A stretch of DNA of 64,000 bases, taken from positions 1-64,000 of the forward strand of contig CBDFMN010000003.1 in NCBI GenBank assembly GCA_965249685.1, given 5' to 3'. The translations under genes were made by a program, and so were the position numbers. The stretch is from RH-AL1 sp965249685. GTDB lineage: Bacteria > Pseudomonadota > Alphaproteobacteria > Rhizobiales > Beijerinckiaceae. The notes under the pieces were generated by a model that did not search any database, had not been told where the DNA came from, and saw only the letters and a program-made list of their open reading frames with translations. Positions 16,775 through 28,350 of this stretch are shown piece by piece; position 1 is the first letter of the stretch; every line of letters starts with the position of its first letter.

Positions 16775-16993
16775 TTGGGGATCGAGGCAGGGGGGCAGCG
16801 CGGCGTCGTCGATGATCCGACGTTCGCCGTGGTCGATGCGGGGCGCGAGTGGCGGGTCAGGATCACCTGGGCCGACGGCACGGCCGGCCCGACCATCGCC
16901 TTTGCCTCGCGTTCCGAGGCGGAGACCTGGATCGCGCGTGACGCCCGGGACTGGCTGGTGAGGCTCGCCGCAACGACGCAAGCCCGTGATTAG
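16775..16993 (+). CDS. Small hypothetical protein, 72 aa
   Basis: TTG start at 16775 with GAGGGA upstream at a normal distance. The product reads as strand-strand-helix: FAVVDAGREWRVRITWADG, then AFASRSEAETWIARDARDWL. This fold-like pattern recurs in short orphan proteins of Rhizobiales, but I cannot name a family. Residues 10-16 read GVVDDPT, which recurs at the end of the next small protein. The frame extends upstream without a better start, so the start is uncertain. Confidence 0.5.
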   Translation: MGIEAGGQRGVVDDPTFAVVDAGREWRVRITWADGTAGPTIAFASRSEAETWIARDARDWLVRLAATTQARD

Positions 16994-17081
16994 AGGACAG
17001 GTCCTCCCGTCATTGACGACGGAACCGCGACCGTGACGGTCCGTTGATCCGCAAGAGCAGAGTAAAGGTGAGGGCGCGAGC

Positions 17082-17345
17082 GTGGCGGATGTGACTTACA
17101 GGGTCGTGGAGCACGACGGCGGGTGGGCCTACAAAGTCGGCGATGTCTTTTCCGAGACCTTCCGGTCGCACGAGGAGGCGCACACGGCGGCCGAGATCGC
17201 GGCCGGCGAGCAGCGCAGCCCCGGCGACGCGGAATCCATCGAGTTCCAGGACGAGTCCGGCGCGTGGAAGGTTGAGGACGCGAAAGGCGAAGACCGCCCG
17301 GCGACCGGCGTGGTCGACGACCCGACGCCGCATGCGGACCGCTGA
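17082..17345 (+). CDS. Small DUF2188-like protein, 87 aa
   Basis: GTG start at 17082; AAGGTGAGGG lies upstream. The protein starts MADVTYRVVEHDGGWAYKVG, then SHEEAHTAAEIAAGEQ and SIEFQDESGAWKVED. This strand-helix-strand arrangement with W-K resembles DUF2188 proteins, whose function is unknown. The acidic tail ends GVVDDPTPHADR. Together with the upstream 72-aa gene it forms a same-strand pair 88 bp apart. Confidence 0.55.
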   Translation: MADVTYRVVEHDGGWAYKVGDVFSETFRSHEEAHTAAEIAAGEQRSPGDAESIEFQDESGAWKVEDAKGEDRPATGVVDDPTPHADR

Positions 17346-17501
17346 GGCTCAACCGACGTGAGATCACGGCCGCAGGCAGGACGTTCGGGAGCGGCCCCGA
17401 CGAGTGTCTAACGAGTCGGGATCGCCCTGATCGACGGGCCCGTCCTGTCGATCAGGTGACGTGATCCTGGTGGCACAGGCTGCCGGGGTCGAGGCCGGAG
17501 T

Positions 17502-17852
17502 TCAGTCCTTCAGGTGCTTGGCAAGGTACTTGTTCATTTCGAACATGGTGACCTTGTCCTTCTCGAACACGCCCTTCAGCTTGTCGTCCGCCAAGATCTC
17601 GCGCTTGTTGGCTTCGTTCTGCAGGTTGTGTTTCTTGATATACTCCCAGACCTTCTTGACGGCCTCGGTGCGGGCGAGCGGCTCGGCACCCACGACGGCC
17701 GCGAGTTCCTTCGACGGCGTCAGCGGCTTTGCGAACGCGCTGGGCGACGCGCCGGCCACCTTTGGCTTCGTGGCCTTCGCCGCCGGCGCCTTCTTCGGCG
17801 CTTCCTTGACGGCGGCTGGCTTTGCCGCAGGCTTCTTCGCAGGTTCCTTCAT
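17502..17852 (-). CDS. SWIB/MDM2-domain protein with Lys/Ala-rich tail
   Basis: 116 aa from ATG 17852, which follows GGAGGAAG. Residues 1-45 are a histone-H1-like run of Lys, Ala and Pro (KEPAKKPAAKPAAVKEAPKK). Residues 45-116 form a SWIB domain: KPLTPSKELAAVVG, KKVWEYIKKHNLQNE and REILADDKLKGVF, then MFEMNKYLAKHL. In eukaryotes and chlamydiae SWIB proteins associate with chromatin; the basic tail suggests DNA binding here too, but this is inference. It is transcribed away from gyrB, 430 bp distant. Confidence 0.85.
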   Translation of the reverse strand: MKEPAKKPAAKPAAVKEAPKKAPAAKATKPKVAGASPSAFAKPLTPSKELAAVVGAEPLARTEAVKKVWEYIKKHNLQNEANKREILADDKLKGVFEKDKVTMFEMNKYLAKHLKD

Positions 17853-18283
17853 CCGTTCTTCCTCCGGCACAACCGCATGTCTCGCGAGGGAGGCGCTGCG
17901 CGTCTGAGCGACGGGCCTCCTGACGAGTGCCGACCGAACCTGAAGCCCGGTGCCCCGTCAAGCACATAGGCCGCCCAACCCCCTGCCGCCCACCAAAATC
18001 GTCGCCGCTCCGGCGCAAAGACAGACGCCGAGGGAAAGCCCGTTCCTCCACCTCTGCCCCCCCCACCTCCGTCCTTGAGCTTCGCGCAAGGCCGCGCCCA
18101 CGAGGCGCCATGCCGCTGCGGCTCCGACGCTGGGCTTCCAGGATGCGCCGCTCGACGCAACCCCGCCGTTTTCAACACGTAAACGCGCTTTAGCCATGCA
18201 TTTGCCGGGGCGAACGGCTATATCAAGGGCACGCGTTACGCTCGTCGGGACCACGCCCGGCCGCATGGAAAGTCTCATAGAGA
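17853..18283. other. Intergenic region between the SWIB gene and gyrB
   Basis: 430 bp with divergent genes on both sides, so it should hold both promoters. It includes a polypyrimidine stretch around 18050-18075. No convincing open frame is present; the frames that cross it are low-complexity. The AT-richer part at 18175-18230 is the likeliest place for the gyrB promoter, but I could not assign -35/-10 boxes with confidence. Confidence 0.45.
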
Positions 18284-20749
<2,466 letters not shown>

Positions 20750-20770
20750 GGGTTGGGCGGGGAGGCAGCC

Positions 20771-21712
20771 GTGACACGATCCGAGCCGCCCAAGATCGAC
20801 GTCCCCGACAGTCCGCCGCCGCGTCGCCCTCGCGTCAACGAGGTGTCCCGCGCGCGCGGAGGGTTCGTGCGGCTGGGCCTGCGCGCCCGCTGGAGCGAGG
20901 ACCTGTACCACCGCGCGCTCCGCCTGACGTGGCCGCGCTTCCTCCTGGTGATCGCCGGTGCCTATCTCGCGGTCAACCTTTTCTTCGCGGTGCTCTTCGT
21001 CCTCCAGCCGGGCTCCATCACCAACGCGCGGCCGGACTCCTTCCGCGACGCCTTCTTCTTCAGCGTCGAGACGTTCGGCACCATCGGCTACGGCGTGCTG
21101 GCGCCGGCGACCGATTACGCCAACCTCGTCATGACGGCCGAGACGCTGGTGGGCCTCACTTTCGTCGCCCTCACCACCGGCATCATGTTCGCGCGCGTCT
21201 CGCGGCCGACCGCCCGCGTGCTCTTCGCCAACGTCGCCGTCGTGACGCTGCACGACGGCGCGCCCACTCTGATGATGCGCATCGGCAACGAGCGGCCCAA
21301 CCAGATCCTGGAGGCGGAAGTCAGCCTCACGCTGCTGCGCGACGAGATCAGCCACGAGGGGCGTCGTTTCCGCCGCTTCTACGATCTCCCGCTGGAGCGC
21401 TCCCGCACGCCGATCTTCGCACTGTCTTTCACGGTCATGCACAAGGTCGACGCGTCGAGCCTGCTGCATGGCTTGGATGCGGGCGCGCTGGGGGACATCG
21501 GCGCCGAACTGCTGCTGACCGTCACCGGCCTCGACGAGACGAGCGCCGAGGCGGTTCATGCCCGGCACTCCTACCTGCCGGCCGACGTCCGCTTCGGCGA
21601 GGGCTACGCCGATATCTTCGGCCTGACGCCGGACGGGCGCCGGGCGATCGACTACGGGCGGTTCCACCAGACGCAGCAGGATGGCAGCGTCGATCGCGCG
21701 CAACCGCAATGA
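20771..21712 (+). CDS. Inward-rectifier-type potassium channel (KirBac family)
   Basis: 313 aa from GTG 20771, with GGAGG at 20761-20765 deciding the start. The N-terminus is cytosolic and Pro-rich. Outer helix FLLVIAGAYLAVNLFFAVLFVL is followed by pore helix FRDAFFFSVETFG, selectivity filter TIGYG (residues 104-108) and an inner helix ending MFARVSRP. The C-terminal 190 residues are the beta-rich Kir cytoplasmic domain (MRIGNERPNQILEAEVSLTL, PLERSRTPIFALSFTVMHKVD). It should conduct K+ as a tetramer in the inner membrane. Placement 21 bp after gyrB suggests possible readthrough. Confidence 0.93.
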   Translation: MTRSEPPKIDVPDSPPPRRPRVNEVSRARGGFVRLGLRARWSEDLYHRALRLTWPRFLLVIAGAYLAVNLFFAVLFVLQPGSITNARPDSFRDAFFFSVETFGTIGYGVLAPATDYANLVMTAETLVGLTFVALTTGIMFARVSRPTARVLFANVAVVTLHDGAPTLMMRIGNERPNQILEAEVSLTLLRDEISHEGRRFRRFYDLPLERSRTPIFALSFTVMHKVDASSLLHGLDAGALGDIGAELLLTVTGLDETSAEAVHARHSYLPADVRFGEGYADIFGLTPDGRRAIDYGRFHQTQQDGSVDRAQPQ

Positions 21713-21753
21713 TGCGCCTCGCGTTCGGCCCGACTAGGATAGGGACATCGGTG

Positions 21754-23364
21754 ATGCTGAAGCGTATTGGCGGGTCTGTTTCGGCCGGCCTCGTCCTGTT
21801 GGCAGCCGAGCTTGCCGGATCGCCGCTCGCCGCCGACCCGGCGCTCCATTGCGCGGCAAGCCCGGCCCAAGCGGCACCCGTGTCACACGCCTCCTATGGG
21901 ACCGTCCGTTTCGCCAACAGCTGCTCCGCCGCCGTGCAGCCGGCGCTGCAACTGGAGGTGGCGCGGCTGCACTCGTTCGAGGCGGCCGTCAGCCGGTTCG
22001 AGGCGGTCGCACGGCGCGATCCCGGCTGCGCGATCGCGCTGTGGGGCGCGGCGATGAGCGCGCGCGGCAACCCGCTCGGCGGCGTCCTCGGCGACGACGA
22101 CCGGAAGACCGGCCGCGCGCTCGTCGACAGGGCGCTCGCCCGCCCTGGCGGCACGCCGCGCGAACGCGCGCTGATCGGCGCGATGGACGTCTATTACCGC
22201 CCCTATCCCGACCAGACCGCCCGCGCCCGCGCCTATGCCGAAGCGATGGACGCAGTCCGCGCGGTTTACGCCGACGACCCCGACATCGCTTCGCTCGACG
22301 GCCTCGCGATCATCGAAGGCGTCGACCTCGCCGACACGACGTACGCCCGCCAGAAGCGGGCCGGCGCGATCCTCCAGGCGGTCATGGCAGCGCATCCCGA
22401 CCACCCCGGTGCGCCGCACTACCTGATCCACGCCTACGACTATACGGCGCTGGCACGGGGAGCGGTCGAGGCGGCCACCGTCTATCCCCGCCTCGCCACG
22501 GCTTCGAGCCACGCGCAGCACATGCCCTCGCATATCTGGAGCATGCTCGGCGCCTGGGACACCTCGATCGACGCCAACCGGCGCTCGGGCGCGCTGATCG
22601 ACCCGCAGGCCGGCCGCAGCGACGTGCGCGGCGACGTGGTCTTCGAGCATGCGTTCGACTTCATCGCCTATGCCCGCCTGCAACGCGGCGAGGACAAGCA
22701 CGTCGCGGCCGATCTCGCGGCGCTCGGGCGCAACGCTCCCATCGTGGTTCAGGCCCGCTATCGGCTGGAACGCGGGGACTGGATGGGGGCGACCCGCGTA
22801 CCCGTGTCGTCGACGGACGCGTTCGACGCCGCGCTCGCTCGTTTTACCCGGGCCTACGGCGCGGCACGCCTCGGCGAGGTCGCCAAAGCCGAGGAGGAAA
22901 CACAAGCCCTGGAGGCGACGCGTCCCCTCGTGCAGGCGGCGCTGGGGGAGTATTGGGCCGTGTTCGTCGACATCTACGCCCGCGCGGCGCGCGCCTGGCT
23001 CGCCCAGGCGCAGGGCAGGGGCACCGAGGCGCTCGCCACCATGGCCGAGGCGGCGGCGATGGACGACGGCCACGAGAAGCACATCTACCTCGAGAACAAG
23101 ATCCTGCCGATGCGCGAGTCGCTCGCAGACATGGCGATGGGCCTCGGACATCCCGCGCAGGCGCTGCAGGCCTACGTCGATTCGTTGAAGCTCGCGCCGA
23201 ACCGGTTCCGCTCGTTCGTCGGCGCGGCTTCGGCCGCCGCCGCGCTCGGAGACGAAAGGGCGGCGCGCGAATGGTTCGCCAGAGTTGTTGCCCTGTCGCA
23301 ACCCGGCGATAGACTGAGGCCGGAGTTGCGGGCGGCGCAGGCCTTTCTCGCGTCTCGCGGCTAG
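21754..23364 (+). CDS. Exported tetratricopeptide-repeat protein
   Basis: 536 aa from ATG 21754, which follows AGGGA and starts a clean signal peptide (MLKRIGGSVSAGLVLLAAELAGSPLAADP). An ATG at 21709 would overlap the channel gene but spoil the signal. The mature protein has degenerate TPR helices throughout. Around residue 212 it carries AHPDHPGAPHYLIHAYD, and then SSHAQHMPSHIWSMLG; this histidine-rich pattern is shared by a group of bacterial TPR proteins of unknown function and may bind metal. It is likely periplasmic. It lies 41 bp after the potassium-channel gene on the same strand. Confidence 0.75.
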   Translation: MLKRIGGSVSAGLVLLAAELAGSPLAADPALHCAASPAQAAPVSHASYGTVRFANSCSAAVQPALQLEVARLHSFEAAVSRFEAVARRDPGCAIALWGAAMSARGNPLGGVLGDDDRKTGRALVDRALARPGGTPRERALIGAMDVYYRPYPDQTARARAYAEAMDAVRAVYADDPDIASLDGLAIIEGVDLADTTYARQKRAGAILQAVMAAHPDHPGAPHYLIHAYDYTALARGAVEAATVYPRLATASSHAQHMPSHIWSMLGAWDTSIDANRRSGALIDPQAGRSDVRGDVVFEHAFDFIAYARLQRGEDKHVAADLAALGRNAPIVVQARYRLERGDWMGATRVPVSSTDAFDAALARFTRAYGAARLGEVAKAEEETQALEATRPLVQAALGEYWAVFVDIYARAARAWLAQAQGRGTEALATMAEAAAMDDGHEKHIYLENKILPMRESLADMAMGLGHPAQALQAYVDSLKLAPNRFRSFVGAASAAAALGDERAAREWFARVVALSQPGDRLRPELRAAQAFLASRG

Positions 23365-23429
23365 AGGGCGTTGCGCCGCTCCCGCAGCGAGATGGATGGC
23401 CGGCCCGGCGGTGTCGCTTGAAGATCGAA

Positions 23430-26120
23430 ATGCCCAACGCACCGCACCGCGCGGTCTGCGAGACCGCCGAAGGCAAGCGGCTGGCGCAGGCGGACGCGCC
23501 TGACCCGTCGGCCGGCGGCTTCTCCTGGCGGCGCTTCGGCCCCTATCTCAGCGACCGCCAATGGGGCACGGTCCGCGAGGATTACAGCGCCGACGGCGAC
23601 GCCTGGCACTACCTGCCGCACGACCATGCGCGCTCCCGCGCGTACCGCTGGGGCGAGGACGCGATCGCCGGCTGGGGCGACGACCAACTCGCCGCCTGCC
23701 TCGGCATCGCCCTGTGGAACGGGCGCGACCCCATCCTCAAGGAGCGGTTCTTCGGCCTCACCAACGCGGAGGGCAACCACGGCGAGGACGTCAAGGAGCT
23801 GTACTATTACCTCGACGGCACGCCGACGCACTCCTACATGCGGATGCTCTACAAGTACCCGCAGGCCGCCTACCCCTACGCGGACTTGGTCGCCGTCAAC
23901 GCGCGGCGCAGCCTGGACGAGCGCGAATACGAGCTGATCGACACGGGTGTGTTCGCCGAGGGCCGCTACTTCGACATCGAGGTCGAATATGCCAAGGGCG
24001 CCCCGGACGACATCCTGATGCAGGTGACGCTGAGCAACCGTGGGAGCGAGGCGGCGGTCCTGCATTGCCTGCCGCAACTCTGGTCGCGCAACACCTGGAG
24101 TTGGGGCGGCCCCGATGGCACGGCCAAGCCACGCCTGTCGGCGGCCTCCGCTTCGGCGATCGCGCTCGACCACCCGGACCTCCCGCCCATGCGACTCGAT
24201 TGCGAGGGCGCGCCGGACCTGCTGTTCTGCGAGAACGAGACGAACACGCGGCGCTTCTACGGCATGGGCGCCGGTCCGTTCAAGGACGGCATCGACGCCT
24301 TCGTCGTCGGCGGCGATCGCGACGCCGTAGCCGCCGCCAAGGTCGGGACGAAAGCGGCCGCGCACTATTCCTTGACGCTCGCCGGCGGCGGCCAGGCGGT
24401 GCTGCGGCTTCGTCTGCGCCGTCTCGAAGCCACCGACCCCTTCGCAGACTTCGATGCCGTCATGGCCACACGACGCGCGGAATGCGACGCCTTCTATGCT
24501 GCCCTGCAGAGCGGGATCGCCGATGCCGACGCGCGGCTGGTGCAGCGCCAGGCGTTTGCCGGCATGCTGTGGTCCAAGCAATTCTACGGGTTCGACGTCC
24601 GGCAATGGCTGAGCGGCGACCCCCGCGAGCCCCGGCCGCCGATCGAGCGGCTGCTCGGCCGCGACATCGCCTGGACGCACCTGCACAGCGCCGACATCCT
24701 CTCCATGCCCGACGCCTGGGAATACCCCTGGTTCGCCGCGTGGGACCTGGCGTTCCACTGCGTCACCTTCGCGCTGATCGACCCGTCCTTCGCGAAGGCT
24801 CAACTGGTCCTCCTCACGCAATCGCGCTTCATGCACCCAAACGGCCAGTTGCCGGCCTACGAATGGAAGTTCGGCGATACCAATCCGCCGGTGCACGCCC
24901 TTGCGGCGCTACAGATCTACGACATCGACCGCGCGCTGAGCGGCGTGCCGGACCGGACCTTCCTGCGCCGCGTCTTCAACAAACTCACCCTCAATTTCAC
25001 CTGGTGGGTCAACGTCGAGGACGCGAGCAGCCGCAACATTTTCGAGGGCGGGTTCCTCGGCCTCGACAACATCTCCTTGTTCGACCGCAGCGGCGCCCTG
25101 CCCGAGGGCGGCCACATCGACCAGGCGGACGGCACCGCCTGGGCCGCGGTCTACGCGCTGAACCTCCTGCGCATGGCGCTCGAGATCGCCTTGGAGGACC
25201 ACGTCTACGAAGATATGGCGATCAAGTTCTTCGAGCATTTCCTGCTCATCGCCGGTGCCGTGCACCGGACTATCGGCGCGAGCGGCGCGGGCCTGTGGGA
25301 CGAGGCGGACGGCTTCTACTACGACCTGCTGGAGATTCCCGGCGGCCCCGACATTCCGCTGCGAGTGCGCTCGATGGTGGGTCTCATCCCGCTGTTCGCA
25401 GTCGAGGTGATGCACAAGAGGTTTCGCGCCGAACTCCCCGAGTTCAGCAGACGCCTGGATTGGCTCTATGCGCATCGGCCCGAGCTGACCGCGCTCGTGT
25501 CGCGCTGGCGCGACGAGAACAGCGCCAACTACACGTTGCTCGCACTGATGCGGCGCCAGCGCCTCGCGCGCGTGCTGGGACGCATGCTGGACGAGGCCGA
25601 GTTCCTCTCGGACTACGGGATCCGCTCGCTGTCGAAGGTGCATGCGGCGCATCCCGCCTCCGTCACCGTGCGGGGCGAGGAGCACGCGGTCGCCTACGCC
25701 CCGGGCGAAGGGACCACGCGGCTCTACGGCGGCAATTCCAACTGGCGTGGACCGATCTGGATGCCGGTCAACTACCTCATCGTCGCGTCCCTGCGGCGCT
25801 ACCACATCTTTTATGGCGACGACCTGACCGTCGAATATCCCGTCGGCTCGGGGCAGCGTCTCACCCTCGGCGCCGTGGCGGAGCACCTCGCCGAGCGCCT
25901 GACGCGGATTTTCTTGCGCGACGCGACGGGCCGGCGCGCCTATCTCGGGGAGAGCGCCATCGAGCAAGACGACGCCCACTTCCGCGACCGTTTGCTGTTC
26001 CACGAGCATTTCCACGGTGAGACGGGCCGCGGTCTCGGCGCGTCGCACCAGACGGGATGGACCGGGCTGATCGCCCTCCTGCTGCACCCGCGGGGCGAGA
26101 TCGAGCCCGAGCCGTCCTGA
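23430..26120 (+). CDS. GH63-type glucosidase (MGH1-like)
   Basis: About 896 aa, cytosolic (no signal peptide). It has an N-terminal beta-rich part (WGTVREDYSADGDAWHYLPHDHARSRAYRWGEDAIAG split over residues 45-80) and a C-terminal (alpha/alpha)6 barrel. Blocks such as QFYGFDVRQWLSGDP, WEYPWFAAWDLAFHCV, DQADGTAWAAVYALNLL and GGNSNWRGPIWMPVNY match bacterial GH63 proteins related to mannosyl-oligosaccharide glucosidase; this group often acts on glucosylglycerate or glucosyl disaccharides. ATG 23430 was preferred to TTG 23418. Its stop codon directly abuts that of the convergent GMC gene. Confidence 0.85.
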   Translation: MPNAPHRAVCETAEGKRLAQADAPDPSAGGFSWRRFGPYLSDRQWGTVREDYSADGDAWHYLPHDHARSRAYRWGEDAIAGWGDDQLAACLGIALWNGRDPILKERFFGLTNAEGNHGEDVKELYYYLDGTPTHSYMRMLYKYPQAAYPYADLVAVNARRSLDEREYELIDTGVFAEGRYFDIEVEYAKGAPDDILMQVTLSNRGSEAAVLHCLPQLWSRNTWSWGGPDGTAKPRLSAASASAIALDHPDLPPMRLDCEGAPDLLFCENETNTRRFYGMGAGPFKDGIDAFVVGGDRDAVAAAKVGTKAAAHYSLTLAGGGQAVLRLRLRRLEATDPFADFDAVMATRRAECDAFYAALQSGIADADARLVQRQAFAGMLWSKQFYGFDVRQWLSGDPREPRPPIERLLGRDIAWTHLHSADILSMPDAWEYPWFAAWDLAFHCVTFALIDPSFAKAQLVLLTQSRFMHPNGQLPAYEWKFGDTNPPVHALAALQIYDIDRALSGVPDRTFLRRVFNKLTLNFTWWVNVEDASSRNIFEGGFLGLDNISLFDRSGALPEGGHIDQADGTAWAAVYALNLLRMALEIALEDHVYEDMAIKFFEHFLLIAGAVHRTIGASGAGLWDEADGFYYDLLEIPGGPDIPLRVRSMVGLIPLFAVEVMHKRFRAELPEFSRRLDWLYAHRPELTALVSRWRDENSANYTLLALMRRQRLARVLGRMLDEAEFLSDYGIRSLSKVHAAHPASVTVRGEEHAVAYAPGEGTTRLYGGNSNWRGPIWMPVNYLIVASLRRYHIFYGDDLTVEYPVGSGQRLTLGAVAEHLAERLTRIFLRDATGRRAYLGESAIEQDDAHFRDRLLFHEHFHGETGRGLGASHQTGWTGLIALLLHPRGEIEPEPS

Positions 26121-27695
26121 TCAGGCGGCCAGGCGCGTCTTCAGGTGGTCGGCGACCCGCAACGCGTTGGCGACGATCGTCAGCGTCGGGTTGACCGCGC
26201 CGATGGAGGGGAAAAAGCTCGCGTCCGTGACGTAGAGGTTGTCGAGCTCGTGCGCCTTGCAATTGACGTCCAGCACCGAACTCGCGGGGTCCGTGCCGAA
26301 CCGCAGGGTACCCGCCTGGTGCGCGGTCCCGCCGAGCGGGATGGTCTTGCCGAGGTAGAGGCTCCGCTCCATGAAGTAGGGGTGGACGTCGAGCGCGTCC
26401 ATCATGCCTTCGAGCTTTTTGCGCAGCCTCGTGTGCGCCTCCATGTTGTTGAGCGTGACGGCGAGGCCGACGCGCCCGTTGCCGTCGATGGTCACGCGAT
26501 TCTCGGGGTCGGGCAGGTCTTCGCTCGACAGCCAGAAGTCGATCGCGTGCTCCGCCATGGCGTCGAACGGCATGTTGGGCAGGAAACCAAGCCATTGCGG
26601 CAGCGCCTCGCCGCGGATTTGTTCGCCATGCGACTTTCCGCACATCTGGATGAAGCCGAGCGGGTAGTCCCAATCGTCGGCCCGCAGGTAATAGTCGCTG
26701 AGCGCGAGGGTCTTCTGGAACACCGTGTCGTTGCGGCGGCGCGAGACGGCCATCAGGACGGACTGGTTGTGCCGCATGTAGTTGCGCCCGACCTGGTCCG
26801 AGCCGTTGGCGAGCCCGTCGGGATGGGCCCCATTGGCGGAGCGCAGGAAGAGAAGCGCCGAACTCAGCGCCCCGCAGGCGGAGACGACGATGTCGGCGGA
26901 GTAGCGTTCCTCCGCGCCGTTCCGCATGACGTGGACGCCGGTGACGGTGCGCCCGGACGCATCCGTCTCCAGCCGTTCCACATAGGCGTTGGTCAGCAGG
27001 GTGAAGTTGTCGTGCAGCTTCAGGGTGGGGTTGATGCAAACCACCTCCGAATCCGCTTTCCCGTTGGTGATGCAGGGGAAGCCGTCGAAGGCGTCGCAGC
27101 GGATGCAGGCGCTCGTCGGCGTCGGCTTTCCGCCGGGCAGCTGGTCGAGCAGGATGCCGAGCGGCAGGTGGAAGGGCTTGAGACCCTGCTCGCTCCAGCA
27201 ATCGCTGAGGGCCTGGATCACCGGCTCGTGTTCGACGGGCGGGTAAGGGAAGGGTTGCGCGGCGTTGGGCTCGCCGGGGTCTTCCCCGCGCCGGCCATGC
27301 ACGTGGAACAGCTTTTCGGCTTCCAGGTAGTAGGGGTCGAAAGCGTCGTAGCCGAGCGGCCAGCCGGGCGAGGTGCCCCCAAAATGGCGGAGCGGCGCGA
27401 AATCCTCGCGCCGCAGCCGGATCAGCGCGGAGCCATAGACCTTCGAATTGCCGCCGACGTAATAGTGCAGCCCGGGCTGGAACGCCTTGCCGCCCTTGTC
27501 GAACCAGGTCTCGCGCGCCTGGTACTTGCCGTCGACGAAGACGGCCTTCGCATCCCAATTGTCCGGCTCGCGCTTCAGGAAGTCGCCGCGTTCCAGCATG
27601 AGGATGCGTTTGCCGGTCGGCGCGAGCCGGCTCGCTAAGGCGCCGCCGCCCGGGCCGCTGCCGATGACGATCACATCATAATGGTCGGACGGCAT
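26121..27695 (-). CDS. GMC-family FAD-dependent oxidoreductase
   Basis: 524 aa from ATG 27695. The N-terminal FAD-binding motif is VIVIGSGPGGGALASRLA (residues 8-25) with the ribose-binding LERGD. The GMC block GGNSKVYGSALIRLRREDF follows near residue 75. The C-terminus carries GGTAHQAGTLRFGTD and DASFFPSIGAVNPTLTIVANALR, which supply the catalytic His/Asn pair. SACIRCDAFDGFPC adds a Cys group seen in some sugar or polyol dehydrogenases. It probably oxidises a sugar, polyol or alcohol; no cytochrome subunit is adjacent. No Tat signal is seen. It converges on the GH63 gene with zero spacing. Confidence 0.85.
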   Translation of the reverse strand: MPSDHYDVIVIGSGPGGGALASRLAPTGKRILMLERGDFLKREPDNWDAKAVFVDGKYQARETWFDKGGKAFQPGLHYYVGGNSKVYGSALIRLRREDFAPLRHFGGTSPGWPLGYDAFDPYYLEAEKLFHVHGRRGEDPGEPNAAQPFPYPPVEHEPVIQALSDCWSEQGLKPFHLPLGILLDQLPGGKPTPTSACIRCDAFDGFPCITNGKADSEVVCINPTLKLHDNFTLLTNAYVERLETDASGRTVTGVHVMRNGAEERYSADIVVSACGALSSALLFLRSANGAHPDGLANGSDQVGRNYMRHNQSVLMAVSRRRNDTVFQKTLALSDYYLRADDWDYPLGFIQMCGKSHGEQIRGEALPQWLGFLPNMPFDAMAEHAIDFWLSSEDLPDPENRVTIDGNGRVGLAVTLNNMEAHTRLRKKLEGMMDALDVHPYFMERSLYLGKTIPLGGTAHQAGTLRFGTDPASSVLDVNCKAHELDNLYVTDASFFPSIGAVNPTLTIVANALRVADHLKTRLAA

Positions 27696-27888
27696 GCTCG
27701 GGTCCTCGCCAGGGTTGGAGCGCGCGGGCTCTCGCAATCGACCTTCGCTTAGCATCGGTCCCGCGCCCTCGAAAGGGTTGCGATTGACGCGCGGTGCCGG
27801 CCCGTCACCTTTCGGCGTCGGACCCCTAAAACTTTCCTGCCTCCCGCAAGTTGCCTTGGCATCGCACCGAAGCCTTTGAAGGGTGAGC

Positions 27889-28341
27889 ATGTCCGAGCCA
27901 GCGCTGCCGCCCGAAGTGGCCTATTGGTACGTCCACGTGGGCAAGGACGGTGCGAGCCAACAGCGGCGCGCGCTTCTGCGGGACTTCGTGCTGAAGGGGA
28001 TGAGCGGCGCGGCGGCGCAATGGCAGGACGAGATCGGCACCGAGCGGTCCACCGTCAACGTCAGCGTCCTTCCTGTCGGCTGGGTGGGCGAATGGCACGA
28101 GAACCCCAAGCCGCAGTGGATCGTCCCGTTGTCCGGCCGCTGGTTCGTCGAGACGATGGACGGGCACCGGGTGGAGATGGGACCGGGCGAGGCCTCGTTC
28201 GGCCAGGACCAGCATTGCACGCCCAACGCCGAAGGACGCCGCGGCCATCTCTCCGGCACGGTGGGCGGCGAGCCCTGCGCCCTCCTGATCGTGCAATTGG
28301 AGGAGGGCGGCGGCCCGCCCCGGCCCGACGGCTATCGCTGA
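27889..28341 (+). CDS. Cupin-domain protein
   Basis: 150 aa from ATG 27889 (AAGGG upstream). The conserved cupin pattern can be read as GEWHENPKPQWIVPLSGRWFVETMDG, where His and the following acidic residue precede a beta strand, then GPGEASFGQDQHC. The single beta-barrel is typical of small sugar or organic-acid binding or isomerising enzymes; the substrate is unknown. It begins 193 bp from the divergent GMC gene and ends 9 bp before the SMP-30 gene, so it leads a three-gene operon. Confidence 0.75.
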   Translation: MSEPALPPEVAYWYVHVGKDGASQQRRALLRDFVLKGMSGAAAQWQDEIGTERSTVNVSVLPVGWVGEWHENPKPQWIVPLSGRWFVETMDGHRVEMGPGEASFGQDQHCTPNAEGRRGHLSGTVGGEPCALLIVQLEEGGGPPRPDGYR

Positions 28342-28350
28342 GGCGGCGGC

